From Rhodobacter sp. TJ_12 (GTDB lineage Bacteria; Pseudomonadota; Alphaproteobacteria; Rhodobacterales; Rhodobacteraceae), in contig NZ_NRRD01000010.1 of NCBI RefSeq assembly GCF_020023995.1, forward strand, positions 1-64,000: DNA of 64,000 bases. The letters run 5' to 3'. The translations under genes and the position numbers were made by a program. The notes beneath the pieces were generated by a model. The model was given only the letters and a program-made list of their open reading frames with translations. It was not told the origin of the DNA and did no database searches. This document shows, in pieces, positions 18,173 to 29,766 of the stretch. How positions within the stretch are numbered: the first letter of the stretch is position 1; each line of letters starts with the position of its first letter.

Positions 18173-18199
18173 AAACGCGGCGGTTCCGGGGCCGCGTTT
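18173..18199. other. Second perfect hairpin behind rlmB
   Basis: AAACGCGGC (18173-18181) pairs with GCCGCGTTT (18191-18199), a 9-bp stem with A/T ends usable on either strand. It may be the first terminator of rlmB or part of a short RNA ending at the terminator at 18111. Confidence 0.45.
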
Positions 18200-18277
18200 C
18201 CTTAGTCAGACATAGGTATGTAAAAGGCGCGTTAAAGGGTCGCGGGGGAAAAAGCGCCGCGCCTCGCCCTTTCGTGA

Positions 18278-19063
18278 TCACATGCGATTGGCGGCGGCAT
18301 AAAGCGCAATCGCCGCCGCGTTCGACACGTTGAGCGACCCGAAATCGCTGGCAAAGGGCACCCGCACCAGCATGTCACAGGTCTCGCGGGTTTTTTCCCG
18401 CAGCCCCGGCCCCTCGGCCCCCAGCACCAGCCCGACAGGCCGCGTGCCCGCCTGTGCCAGCCCCGCGGCCAAGGTGATCTCGGCCTCCCCGGCCAGCCCC
18501 AAAAGCACATAGCCCATATTTTGCAATTCGCGCATCGCATCGGCCAGATTGACCACCCGCAAATAGGGCTGACGCTCCAGCGCACCCGAGGCGGTTTTCG
18601 CCAAAGCCCCGGTTTCAGGCGCAGAATGGCGATGCGGGGCCACCACGGCGCGCGCGCCAAACACCTCGGCCGAGCGCAAAATCGCGCCCACGTTATGCGG
18701 ATCGGTCACCCGGTCCAGCAGCACCACCAGCGGCGCGCCCGCCCCTTGCAGCGCCACATCGCCCAGCTTGCCCCAATCGAGCGGCTTGACCTCGAGCGCG
18801 GCCCCTTGGTGCACCTGATCGGGGCCCAGCGGCACATGCGAGTCAAATTTGCGCGGATCGACGATCTCGGGCGCCAGCCCGGCTGCGGCGATTGCCTCAC
18901 CCAGCTTATCCGCGGCGTTTTTCGTCAGCACCAGCCGTTGCTTCACCCGCGCCGGGTTCATCAGCGCATCGCGCACCGCATGCAAACCAAAAAGCCACAG
19001 CGTTTCCGCCGCCGCCGCACGTTTGGCCCGTTCCTTCTCGATCACCCAAGACGGTTTCTTCAT
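18278..19063 (-). CDS. rlmB: TrmH-family 2'-O-ribose RNA methyltransferase (RlmB-like)
   Basis: SPOUT-class methyltransferase that modifies ribose 2'-O in RNA, most likely 23S rRNA G2251 as RlmB does. The 261-residue protein has the substrate-binding N-domain (about 20-95) and the knotted SAM-binding domain with the three motifs: NVGAILRSAEVFGA, LVLGAEGPGL and SLNVSNAAAIALY. The ATG at 19063 follows GGGAG; extension upstream is unlikely because the protein then begins like the family. It is divergent from tRNA-Tyr, whose promoter lies in the short gap. Confidence 0.9.
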   Translation of the reverse strand: MKKPSWVIEKERAKRAAAAETLWLFGLHAVRDALMNPARVKQRLVLTKNAADKLGEAIAAAGLAPEIVDPRKFDSHVPLGPDQVHQGAALEVKPLDWGKLGDVALQGAGAPLVVLLDRVTDPHNVGAILRSAEVFGARAVVAPHRHSAPETGALAKTASGALERQPYLRVVNLADAMRELQNMGYVLLGLAGEAEITLAAGLAQAGTRPVGLVLGAEGPGLREKTRETCDMLVRVPFASDFGSLNVSNAAAIALYAAANRM

Positions 19064-19133
19064 CGCATGCTCCCGTTTGTGCCCTCTGTGCGCTGCCGCG
19101 CCCTCTTTGGCAAGGGGCGTGCGAAAAACCCGC

Positions 19134-19162
19134 TTGACGCCCACCGGCCCCTTCGCTACATC
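19134..19162 (+). promoter_or_regulatory. Probable promoter of tRNA-Tyr
   Basis: TTGACG (19134-19139), a 17-base spacer, then TACATC (19157-19162), ending ten bases before the tRNA. The match and spacing suit a sigma-70 promoter. Confidence 0.6.
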
Positions 19163-19172
19163 CGCCCCCGTC

Positions 19173-19256
19173 GGGTGACGAGCTGCAAGGTGCGGCAGCG
19201 GACTGTAACTCCGCCGGGGAGACCCATGCCTGGTTCGATTCCAGGGTCACCCACCA
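19173..19256 (+). tRNA. tRNA-Tyr (GTA)
   Basis: The cloverleaf is complete. Acceptor stem GGGTGAC (19173-19179) pairs with GTCACCC (19246-19252), followed by discriminator A and an encoded CCA (19254-19256). The anticodon stem GCGGA/TCCGC encloses loop CTGTAAC with anticodon GTA at 19205-19207. The T arm is CCTGG-TTCGATT-CCAGG. The 14-base variable region between 19215 and 19228 is the long arm expected of a bacterial class II tRNA-Tyr. A terminator follows at 19278. Confidence 0.96.
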
Positions 19257-19277
19257 CTTCCTTTTGGGAAGGGTGCG

Positions 19278-19303
19278 AAAACGGGGCCGTAAAGCCCCGT
19301 TTT
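19278..19303. terminator. Bidirectional intrinsic terminator
   Basis: AAAACGGGGC (19278-19287) pairs with GCCCCGTTTT (19294-19303). It serves tRNA-Tyr on the plus strand and, from its A/T-ended symmetry, the small exported-protein gene on the minus strand. Confidence 0.85.
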
Positions 19304-19313
19304 GCGTTTGGGC

Positions 19314-19727
19314 CTAGCGCATCAGAACTTGCGGGCGGGCAAAGATCGCCTCTTCTTCCGTGCCATCATCATAGACAAGCCGCAGCCGGATGTTTTGCAC
19401 CGAACCAAGCGGCTGGGCGATATAGATCGCATCTGTCTCAATCGCATTGGGCGCAGGCGTGCCCTCGTAGCACATTTCCATGAAAAAGGGCGTCGTGGGC
19501 GGGGCATCGTTGAGCCCGTAGAAAATTTGGCTAAGCCCGCAACGCCAACTGAGCAATTGCGTGAAATAGATCAAATCTTGGCCGTCATATTCGCGCACCG
19601 CCACCCATTGCCCCTTGGTGGCCGCCAAAATCGGGCGCACTTCGGCGGCTGTGGTGAATTGCTGGGCCTGCGCCGCGCCCGCCAGCCCTAGCCCGCCGAT
19701 CAGCGCCGTCAAAAGGATCTTTCGCAT
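19314..19727 (-). CDS. Exported protein of unknown function, 137 aa
   Basis: Small periplasmic protein. A signal peptide covers residues 1-21, starting MRKILLTAL and ending in AQA. The mature part is about 115 residues with two cysteines (in WRCGLSQ and EMCYEG) that could form a disulfide. ATG 19727 follows GGGGGAAG and directly opens the signal peptide; an in-frame ATG four codons upstream is less likely. I recognise no named family. It is monocistronic and ends at the bidirectional terminator behind tRNA-Tyr. Confidence 0.75.
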   Translation of the reverse strand: MRKILLTALIGGLGLAGAAQAQQFTTAAEVRPILAATKGQWVAVREYDGQDLIYFTQLLSWRCGLSQIFYGLNDAPPTTPFFMEMCYEGTPAPNAIETDAIYIAQPLGSVQNIRLRLVYDDGTEEEAIFARPQVLMR

Positions 19728-19807
19728 CACTTCCCCCATCGCATGGCTTTCACGCCACGCCGAAAGCCCTTATGTCTTGGGCAAACAAGAGGCGCAGCCG
19801 GAACATC

Positions 19808-20803
19808 ATGGCAAGGAAATCGGGCACCGGTCCATCCCCCAATGTCTTCTTCGTCGTGCAGGCGGGGCGGCTGGAATATGAGGCGGTGGTTTTCACCGCA
19901 AGCTTCCGCGCCGCAAACCCCGATTTTCAGGGCCGCCTGTTGGCGATGGAGCCCACCGGCGCGCGCTGGTCGCGCCCGGTGCAAATCTCGGACCCGGTGC
20001 GCAAATTCCTGTCCGACAATGGCGTGGAGATCGTGCCGTTCGAAAACCGCCATTTCGGCGAAAGTTACCCGCACGGCAACAAGATCGAGGCGATGGCCGC
20101 CCTGCCCGAGGGGCCGTTTGTCTTTTTTGACACCGATACGGTTTTCTTAGGCCCGCTTTCTTCGGTGGCCTTTGATTTCAACCGCCCTGCCGCCTCGATG
20201 CGCCGCGAGGGCACTTGGCCCGAGCCGCCGCTTTACAAAGTGGGCTACACCGAGATTTGGAAGAGCCTTTATGACAAGTTCGGGCTGGATTTCGAAAGCT
20301 CGCTCGACCTTAGCCAACCCAATGAATATTGGCGGCGGTATCTTTACTTCAACGCGGGCTGGTTCTTTGGCCCCGATGCGCCCAGTTTCGGCCAACGCTT
20401 TTTGGACTATGCGCATGCGATCCGCTGGGATACGCCCGACGAATTGGCCTGCCAATCGCTGGACCCTTGGCTCGATCAGGTGGCCTTGCCCTTAGTGATC
20501 CATTCCTTTGGCGGCGGGCGTCCGGGGCCAGAGCTTGACGGGCTGGATGGCGCAGTGACATGCCATTACCGCGCCCTGCCCTTGCTTTACGCACGCGAAA
20601 GCGATGCCGTGGTGCGCGCACTGGAAGCGGCGGTGACGCCGCAAAAGGTGAAAAAGATCCTACGCCTGCACGAGCCTGCGAAAAAGCTGATCTACCAAGG
20701 CAAGGGGATGAAACTGCGCGAAAAATTTGACCGCAGCAACCTGCCCAAGCGCGAACAGGTGATCCGCAATACGATCAAACGCGCGGGGCTTTGGCTGCGT
20801 TAA
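19808..20803 (+). CDS. Glycosyltransferase-like protein (GT-A type, DxD)
   Basis: Cytoplasmic protein of about 331 residues. A short beta-strand followed by FFDTDTVFLG near residue 115 gives a DxD-type motif, as in GT-A glycosyltransferases that bind nucleotide sugars through a metal. The segments before it (a Rossmann-like start with an FFVVQAGRLEYEA stretch) and the later NAGWFFGP segment also suit such a fold. I cannot name the donor or acceptor. Start is uncertain between ATG 19808 (GGAA five bases upstream) and ATG 19772. The C-terminus is strongly basic. No other polysaccharide genes are nearby. Confidence 0.6.
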   Translation: MARKSGTGPSPNVFFVVQAGRLEYEAVVFTASFRAANPDFQGRLLAMEPTGARWSRPVQISDPVRKFLSDNGVEIVPFENRHFGESYPHGNKIEAMAALPEGPFVFFDTDTVFLGPLSSVAFDFNRPAASMRREGTWPEPPLYKVGYTEIWKSLYDKFGLDFESSLDLSQPNEYWRRYLYFNAGWFFGPDAPSFGQRFLDYAHAIRWDTPDELACQSLDPWLDQVALPLVIHSFGGGRPGPELDGLDGAVTCHYRALPLLYARESDAVVRALEAAVTPQKVKKILRLHEPAKKLIYQGKGMKLREKFDRSNLPKREQVIRNTIKRAGLWLR

Positions 20804-20918
20804 GCCCCGCGCTGGCTGCCCCACCCCTGAAAGCGAAGCCCCATCGCACAGCGACGCGTGGGGCTGATGTGTCAACGCCCCGCCCTACCACCAGAGGCAC
20901 GGTGAACGGCGAGGTCTC

Positions 20919-20953
20919 GCCCGCAAGATGCCCCGCAAGATGCCCCGCAAATG
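20919..20953 (+). repeat. Three near-copies of a 12-base repeat
   Basis: CCCCGCAAGATG (20931-20942) is flanked by GCCCGCAAGATG (20919-20930) and a shortened CCCCGCAAATG (20943-20953). Non-coding context. No function is suggested. Confidence 0.6.
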
Positions 20954-21063
20954 CAAAGGCACATCCAAAGCCGCCCCCGCCAAAGCCATGTCAAACAAAC
21001 GCAAAAACAATGTCATAACGGTAGACATGCCTCAGCAAGACCAAGGCCCCCAAAAGCCGCGCG

Positions 21064-21087
21064 ACGCCTTTCAAACCCGAAGGGCGT
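21064..21087 (+). other. Hairpin in the probable metY leader
   Basis: ACGCCTTT (21064-21071) pairs with AAGGGCGT (21080-21087) with one G-T pair, over loop CAAACCCG. It lies 55 bases before metY. A regulatory RNA is possible but no known riboswitch consensus is recognised. Confidence 0.35.
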
Positions 21088-21141
21088 TGCCGCACCGCGC
21101 TCGCGCCGGTAGGTTGCGCAAGGAATGAAACGGAGGCCCCT

Positions 21142-22425
21142 ATGACCGACCATCGCTTTGAGACGCTGCAAATTCACGCCGGAACGGCCCCCGACCCGGC
21201 CACCGGCGCGGTGCAGGTGCCAATCTACCAGACCACCTCTTATGCGTTCAAAGATGCCGACCATGCGGCGCGGCTCTTCAACCTGCAAGAAGTGGGCTAC
21301 ATCTATTCGCGGCTGACCAACCCGACCGTTTCGGCGCTGGCCGCGCGGGTCGCCGCGCTTGAGGGGGGCGCGGGCGCCGTTTGCACCTCGTCGGGTCATG
21401 CCGCGCAGATCATGGCGCTGTTCCCGCTGATGGGGCCGGGGCTAAACATCGTCGCCTCGACCCGGCTTTACGGCGGCACGATCACCCAATTCAGCCAAAC
21501 GATCAAACGCTTCGGCTGGTCGTGCACCTTTGTCGATTTTGACGATCTGGCGGCCCTTGAGGCGGCGATCGATGACAACACCCGCGCAATCTTTTGCGAA
21601 TCGATTTCCAACCCCGGCGGTTACATCACCGACCTGCCCGCCGTCGCAGCACTGGCCGACAAAGCGGGCCTGCCGCTGATCGTCGATAACACGCTGGCCT
21701 CGCCCTATCTGTGCCGCCCGATCGAGCATGGCGCGACGCTGGTGGTGCATTCCGCCACGAAATACCTCACTGGCAATGGCACGGTGACCGGCGGTGTGGT
21801 GATCGATTCGGGTAAGTTCGACTGGTCGGCGAGCGATAAATTCCCCAGCCTCTCGGCCCCCGAACCAGCCTATCACGGGCTGAAATTCCACGAGGCCTTG
21901 GGGCCGATGGCCTTCACTTTCCATTCCATCGCCATCGGGTTGCGCGATCTGGGCATGACGATGAACCCGCAAGGGGCCCATTACACGCTGATGGGCATCG
22001 AAACGCTCAGCCTGCGGATGGACAAACATGTCGCCAATGCCAAGGCCGTGGCCGACTGGCTCGAAAAAGACCCGCGCATTGAATATGTCACCTATGCGGG
22101 GCTGGAAAGCTCGCCTTGGCATGGGCGTGCGCAAAAGCTGTGCCCCAAAGGGGCGGGGGCGCTGTTTACCGTTGCAGTCAAGGGCGGCTATGAAGCCTGC
22201 GTGAAGCTTGTCAACAATCTCAAGCTGTTCGGCCATGTGGCCAACCTTGGGGATGCGCGCTCGCTGATCATCCATTCGGCCTCGACCACGCACCGCCAAT
22301 TGACCGAAGAACAGCAGATCAAGGCGGGCGCCGCGCCCAATGTGGTGCGTCTGTCGATCGGCACCGAGAATGTCGACGATCTGATCGCGGATCTGGATCA
22401 GGCGCTGACAGCCGCCACCGCCTAA
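21142..22425 (+). CDS. metY: O-acetylhomoserine aminocarboxypropyltransferase
   Basis: PLP enzyme of the Cys/Met metabolism family, 427 residues, the length of MetY-type sulfhydrylases, which make homocysteine (or methionine) from O-acetylhomoserine and sulfide (or methanethiol). The start MTDHRFETLQIHAG, the YSRLTNPT segment, the catalytic lysine in SATKYLTGNGTV, and the C-terminal VRLSIGTEN signature all fit. GGAGG precedes ATG 21142. The structured leader upstream and a large hairpin downstream (22430-22513) bound it as a single-gene unit. Confidence 0.93.
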   Translation: MTDHRFETLQIHAGTAPDPATGAVQVPIYQTTSYAFKDADHAARLFNLQEVGYIYSRLTNPTVSALAARVAALEGGAGAVCTSSGHAAQIMALFPLMGPGLNIVASTRLYGGTITQFSQTIKRFGWSCTFVDFDDLAALEAAIDDNTRAIFCESISNPGGYITDLPAVAALADKAGLPLIVDNTLASPYLCRPIEHGATLVVHSATKYLTGNGTVTGGVVIDSGKFDWSASDKFPSLSAPEPAYHGLKFHEALGPMAFTFHSIAIGLRDLGMTMNPQGAHYTLMGIETLSLRMDKHVANAKAVADWLEKDPRIEYVTYAGLESSPWHGRAQKLCPKGAGALFTVAVKGGYEACVKLVNNLKLFGHVANLGDARSLIIHSASTTHRQLTEEQQIKAGAAPNVVRLSIGTENVDDLIADLDQALTAATA

Positions 22426-22429
22426 GCGT

Positions 22430-22513
22430 AAAACCGCCCGTCTAGGCCCGGCATCGCCCCACCGGCGATTTCGGGCCTATAGGGGGGCGATCACGAACCG
22501 GTGGGCGGCTTTT
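22430..22513 (+). terminator. Nested hairpin structure after metY
   Basis: An outer stem AAAACCGCCC (22430-22439) with GGGCGG-C-TTTT (22503-22513) encloses a perfect inner hairpin, TAGGCCCG/CGGGCCTA (22443-22450, 22472-22479), itself holding ATCGCC/GGCGAT (22453-22458, 22464-22469). The outer stem ends in TTTT, so it can act as an intrinsic terminator for metY. The inner structure is unusually ordered. Confidence 0.6.
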
Positions 22514-22593
22514 CATATGCGCTTTTCTTCTATACCAAAGGGGGCTGATCCGTTGCCGATTTCGGCCCCCGTTGTGAGTGGTAAAGCCCGCGC

Positions 22594-26049
<3,456 letters not shown>

Positions 26050-26254
26050 GCGGCTTTCCCCTCGCCCAAAAGAGCGTTGTCGATTTGTTGATGCGCTTTG
26101 GCGGCGCGCAGCCGGATCGCGCGCGCCTTACGCCGCTGATAGGGCTTGTGCCCCGGCGGCGTTGCGCTAGGCTAGCCCTGATCCCCGCGTCTTGCCCTGA
26201 CACCGCCACCGACCGGACCCGACCGGCGGTGCGGGGCCTCGAATGTGAGTTCCA

Positions 26255-28141
26255 ATGGAAGGTTTTCTGCTTCAGGCCACCCTTTATTTGACCGCGATCG
26301 TCGTTGCGGTGCCAATCGCCACCCGGCTGGGGCTTGGGTCGGTGCTGGGCTATTTGTTGGCCGGCGTCATTATAGGGCCGGTGTTCGGCCTTGTCGCCGA
26401 TCAAGCGCATGACCTGCAGCATTTTGCTGAATTCGGCGTGGTGATGATGCTGTTCCTGATCGGGCTCGAGATGAACCCGCGCGCGCTTTGGTCGATGCGC
26501 GACAAGCTGTTGGGTTTGGGCGGGTTGCAACTGCTGCTGACCACCACCGCAGTTGCCGCCGTCGCGCTGGTGGTGGGGCAACCGCCCCGCGCGGCGCTGG
26601 CGCTGGGGGGCATCTTGGCGCTTTCGTCCACCGCGATCGTGATGCAAACGCTCAATGAAAAGCGGCTGATGCAAACGGCGGGCGGACGATCGGCCTTTGC
26701 GGTCTTGTTGATGCAAGATATCGCGGTGATCCCGATGCTGGCGCTTTTGCCGCTTTTGGCGCTGCCCGGCGCGCGCGAATTGGCGCGCAGCGATACCGCC
26801 GGGCACGGGATGGCCGCGCAATGGCTCGATACGCTGCCCGCTTGGGGGCTAACGCTTGCCACGCTGGGCGCGGTCGGGCTGGTGGTGGTGGTCGGCCATT
26901 TCCTGATCCAGCCGCTGTTTCGCTTTGTTCAAGCCTCCAAACTGCCCGAGGTGCATACCGCCGTCGCGCTGATGATCGTGGTGGGCATTGCCTCGTTGAT
27001 GAATCTTGTTGGGCTGTCGCCCGCGCTTGGCACCTTTTTGGCCGGGCTGGTGCTGGCCGATAGCGAATTCAAACATGAGCTGGAAAGCAGTGTCGAGCCG
27101 TTCAAGGGCCTGTTGATGGGGCTGTTCTTCATCGCCGTGGGCGCGGGCATCGATTTGCGGGTGCTGTTCGCCGGGCCGTTGAAGATCTTGCTCTTGGTGC
27201 TGGCCTTTGTCGCGCTGAAATCGGCCATTCTCTACGGGCTGGGGCGGCTTTTCGGCCTGCGCGGTTCGGACCGGTGGCTTTTCGCCTTTGGGTTGGCGCA
27301 GGCCGGGGAATTTTCGCTGGTGCTGGTGTCTTTCGCCACAGCGCAGCGGATTTTGCCGCCGCCGGTTGCCGAAAAGGTGCTGTTGGTGATCGCGCTAAGC
27401 ATGTTGATTTCGCCCATTCTGTTCTTGATGCATGAACGGCTGGCCCGCCGCGCCACACCCAACGCCGGGCCGGACCCCGATACCGTGGATGAACACCATC
27501 CGATCATCATTGCCGGGGCGGGGCGTTTTGGGCAGGTGGTGAACCGCATGGTGACGATGTCGGGCTATGCCACCACGGTGATCGATGCCGATCTGCCCAC
27601 GGTGCAACGGCTGCGCACCTTTGGTTTCAAGGCCTATTTTGGCGATCCGACGCGGCCACAGCTTTTGGCGGCGGCGGGGCTGTCGAAAGCGCGGGTGATG
27701 GTGGTGGCGCTGGATGATAAATCTGCCGCCAATGCACTGGTCGCCTATGCCCGCAAGGAACGGCCCGATCTGCATATCATCGCCCGCGCGCGCGACCGCT
27801 ATCACGTGTACGATCTGTATGCCGCCGGTGCGAATGACATCGTGCGCGAAATGTTCGATAGTTCCTGCCGGGCGGGGCGCTATGTGCTCGAAAACGTGGG
27901 GCTCAGCGCCTATGAGGCGCATGAATTGGAACGGATGTTCTGGAAGCTGGACCGGTCCTCGGTGCGCGATCTGGCCGAGGTTTGGCAACCCGGCGTGCCA
28001 GTGGAAAAGAACGCGACCTATGTGGCGCGGTCCAAAGCGCTCAATGCCGGGTTTGAAACGCAGATGACCGCGCATATCGCCAAGCGGCGCAACAGCGAGG
28101 GCACGGGCCCTCAAGATGCCGATGTGATCGAGGAAGGCTGA
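26255..28141 (+). CDS. Monovalent cation:proton antiporter, KefB/KefC type
   Basis: CPA2-family antiporter of 628 residues. The membrane domain (about 1-390) has 12-13 helices with the conserved ALSSTAIVMQTL and QDIAVIPML segments of KefB/KefC. A TrkA-N Rossmann domain follows (about 405-525) with the nucleotide-binding AGAGRFGQVVNRM motif. It would move K+ out in exchange for H+, under control of NAD(H) or glutathione adducts in characterised Kef proteins. No ancillary KefF/KefG gene is adjacent. The 205-base gap before it shows no clear feature; the ATG at 26255 has an adequate context. Confidence 0.9.
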   Translation: MEGFLLQATLYLTAIVVAVPIATRLGLGSVLGYLLAGVIIGPVFGLVADQAHDLQHFAEFGVVMMLFLIGLEMNPRALWSMRDKLLGLGGLQLLLTTTAVAAVALVVGQPPRAALALGGILALSSTAIVMQTLNEKRLMQTAGGRSAFAVLLMQDIAVIPMLALLPLLALPGARELARSDTAGHGMAAQWLDTLPAWGLTLATLGAVGLVVVVGHFLIQPLFRFVQASKLPEVHTAVALMIVVGIASLMNLVGLSPALGTFLAGLVLADSEFKHELESSVEPFKGLLMGLFFIAVGAGIDLRVLFAGPLKILLLVLAFVALKSAILYGLGRLFGLRGSDRWLFAFGLAQAGEFSLVLVSFATAQRILPPPVAEKVLLVIALSMLISPILFLMHERLARRATPNAGPDPDTVDEHHPIIIAGAGRFGQVVNRMVTMSGYATTVIDADLPTVQRLRTFGFKAYFGDPTRPQLLAAAGLSKARVMVVALDDKSAANALVAYARKERPDLHIIARARDRYHVYDLYAAGANDIVREMFDSSCRAGRYVLENVGLSAYEAHELERMFWKLDRSSVRDLAEVWQPGVPVEKNATYVARSKALNAGFETQMTAHIAKRRNSEGTGPQDADVIEEG

Positions 28142-28224
28142 GCCCGGCCCGTTGCACCGCTTTATGGCCCCCCTTTATGCGGGGCCTTTTGGGCGACGCC
28201 CCGCGCGGCGGGACGACACATTGC

Positions 28225-29082
28225 TTAGCTGCCGCGCTGAATGATCTCGCGCACCCAGTCGGGCGCGACGACATGGCGATCCGAAAAGATTTCGAACGCG
28301 TCGATGCCTTGGTGAAAGTAAAGCTCATAGCCGCTTAGGAACTCGGCCCCGAGCGCCTCGACCTGCGCGCGGAATTGCGTATTTATGGGCGTGTAAACCG
28401 CATCAAAGGCCCAGCGCGGGGCGCCGGTCACACCCTCGGGCAAGGGGGACCCCTCGCGCCCGACCATGCCCAAAGGCGTGCAATTGACCACCCCGTCAAA
28501 GCCGGTCAGATCGGCGCCCGTGCCGGGCGTGCCCGCGCTGACCTTCATCAACGGCGCATGGCGCGCAAGCGCAGCCGCCAAGCTTTCGACCTTTGCCGCA
28601 TCCATATCGACCAAAACCAATTCCGTGGCATGCAGATCGGCCAGACCAAAGGCCACCGCGCGCCCCACCCCACCGGTGCCGAGCAAGAGCACGCGCCCCG
28701 GCAGCACCGCGCCGAAAGTCGCGTGATAGGCTGCCTTGAAGCCGGAATGATCGGTGTTGAATGCCAAAGGCCCCGCGGGCGTAAACTTGACGGTATTGGC
28801 CGCGCCCATCGCCGCCACCACCGGATCGCCCGGCGCGACCAGCGCCGCCGCCTCTTCCTTGAATGGATAGGTCACATTGACCCCGTCAAACCCCTGCGCC
28901 ACGCAATCGGCCAGCACCTCGGAAAAGCCTTTGCCGCGTTCGGCCGGAATGATCAGATCATAGGTCACATTGCGGTTGAGCGAGAGCCCACAGGTAATAT
29001 GCAGCGCGGGCGAGCGGGTGGCGGTGATATTGCCCCCGATCAGACCAAGGCGAAGGGTGCGCGGCGAAGGATGTTGCGTCAT
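28225..29082 (-). CDS. Quinate/shikimate dehydrogenase (AroE family)
   Basis: NAD(P)-dependent dehydrogenase of the AroE superfamily, 285 residues. The substrate-binding segment reads NVTYPFKEE instead of the biosynthetic AroE NVTIPHK, and the catalytic Lys-Asp pair is in place (FKEE and NTDHSGF). The nucleotide-binding LLGTGGVGRAVAFGL motif follows. This form resembles catabolic quinate/shikimate dehydrogenases (QsuD type). ATG 29082 is preferred because GGAA lies eight bases before it; ATG 29091 is possible. It is divergent from aroQ and, with QuiC at 39349, suggests a route from quinate or shikimate to protocatechuate. Confidence 0.85.
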   Translation of the reverse strand: MTQHPSPRTLRLGLIGGNITATRSPALHITCGLSLNRNVTYDLIIPAERGKGFSEVLADCVAQGFDGVNVTYPFKEEAAALVAPGDPVVAAMGAANTVKFTPAGPLAFNTDHSGFKAAYHATFGAVLPGRVLLLGTGGVGRAVAFGLADLHATELVLVDMDAAKVESLAAALARHAPLMKVSAGTPGTGADLTGFDGVVNCTPLGMVGREGSPLPEGVTGAPRWAFDAVYTPINTQFRAQVEALGAEFLSGYELYFHQGIDAFEIFSDRHVVAPDWVREIIQRGS

Positions 29083-29195
29083 GAAGTCCATTTCCGTTAG
29101 GCCGAGCGACGCGCAAGGCGCGGCGAGTCGGGGGCGCGAAAGATGCGCCAATCTAGACCGCACCTCCCCCCCGGAACCATGTTTTTCCAAGCCCG

Positions 29196-29217
29196 AAAAT
29201 GCATTTAAACGCATTTT
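29196..29217. other. AT-rich inverted repeat between the AroE-like gene and aroQ
   Basis: AAAATGC (29196-29202), loop ATTTAAAC, GCATTTT (29211-29217), in an AT-rich patch of an otherwise GC-rich divergent region. It could be an operator or a weak terminator. Confidence 0.4.
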
Positions 29218-29227
29218 TAGCGCAAAA

Positions 29228-29243
29228 AATTAACATCAAGGCA
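29228..29243. promoter_or_regulatory. Shared motif, copy 1 (AATTAACATCA...AAGGCA)
   Basis: AATTAACATCA (29228-29238) runs into ATCAAGGCA (29235-29243). The same two words occur at 34046-34072 in front of the LysR gene and the HMG-CoA-lyase-like operon. A common regulator site is suggested. Confidence 0.35.
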
Positions 29244-29321
29244 GGGATGAATTTCGCAATTGCAATAGAACCCGCGCGCGCCGCAAGCTAGGGTTCGCCG
29301 AACCTTTGACCGGAGGCAAAA

Positions 29322-29762
29322 TTGTCGAAGACCATCTTCATCCTGAATGGCCCGAACCTGAACCTGCTGGGCAAGCGCCAGCCCGAGATTTACGGCGCCG
29401 ACACGCTTGACGATGTCGAAAACAACTGCCGGGCGCTGGCCACCAGCCTTGGCTTCGATATCGAGTTGTTTCAGTCCAACCATGAGGGCGTGATCATCGA
29501 CACGATCCACCGCGCCCGCGAAGAAGCCGCCGCGATCATCATCAACCCCGGCGCGTTCACCCATACTTCGGTTGCCATTCTCGATGCGCTCAATGCCTAT
29601 GACGGGCTGGTATTCGAATGCCATATCTCGAACGTGCATAAGCGCGAAAGCTTCCGCCACCACAGCTTTGTTTCCAGTCGCGCCGATGGCGTGATGGCGG
29701 GCTTCGGCATCGAGGGCTATGAGCTTTGCCTGCGCCGGGCCTGTTCGCTGTTGTCGAAATAA
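29322..29762 (+). CDS. aroQ: 3-dehydroquinate dehydratase, type II
   Basis: Dodecameric type II dehydroquinase of 146 residues that interconverts 3-dehydroquinate and 3-dehydroshikimate. Active-site segments are all there: [17 protein letters not shown] with the catalytic arginine and tyrosine, [10 protein letters not shown], and ECHISN with the catalytic histidine. The start is a TTG at 29322 preceded by CGGAGG; the homology begins exactly there. The neighbouring divergent quinate/shikimate dehydrogenase hints at catabolic use, although an anabolic role is equally possible from the protein alone. The AEC transporter starts five bases downstream. Confidence 0.95.
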   Translation: MSKTIFILNGPNLNLLGKRQPEIYGADTLDDVENNCRALATSLGFDIELFQSNHEGVIIDTIHRAREEAAAIIINPGAFTHTSVAILDALNAYDGLVFECHISNVHKRESFRHHSFVSSRADGVMAGFGIEGYELCLRRACSLLSK

Positions 29763-29766
29763 GCCG

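Larger units (their letters stand above)
20804..21141. other. Gene-free stretch before metY
   Basis: 338 bases without a supported gene. It holds a hairpin (AGCCCCA at 20837-20843 with TGGGGCT at 20859-20865, nested with TCGC/GCGA), a short tandem repeat at 20919-20953, and an 8-bp hairpin at 21064-21087 in the probable metY leader. The only open frames here (for example 20928-21128) have poor starts and basic low-complexity products, and I do not call them. Confidence 0.6.

Noticed and set aside
21114-21121. TTGCGCAA before metY as a third copy of the ilvE/petP palindrome
   Set aside because: It is a single copy, and TTGCGCAA also occurs inside hdrB1 coding sequence (near 60189 and 60885), so one copy is not evidence. 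Only the close pair at 2353-2392 is reported.
20928-21128. 66-codon open frame before metY
   Set aside because: It begins in the short tandem repeat, has a basic low-complexity product and no ribosome binding site, and runs through the probable leader hairpin.
21000-21141. Known SAM-II or SAM/SAH riboswitch before metY
   Set aside because: A hairpin is present but I could not match the conserved core of either class by eye.
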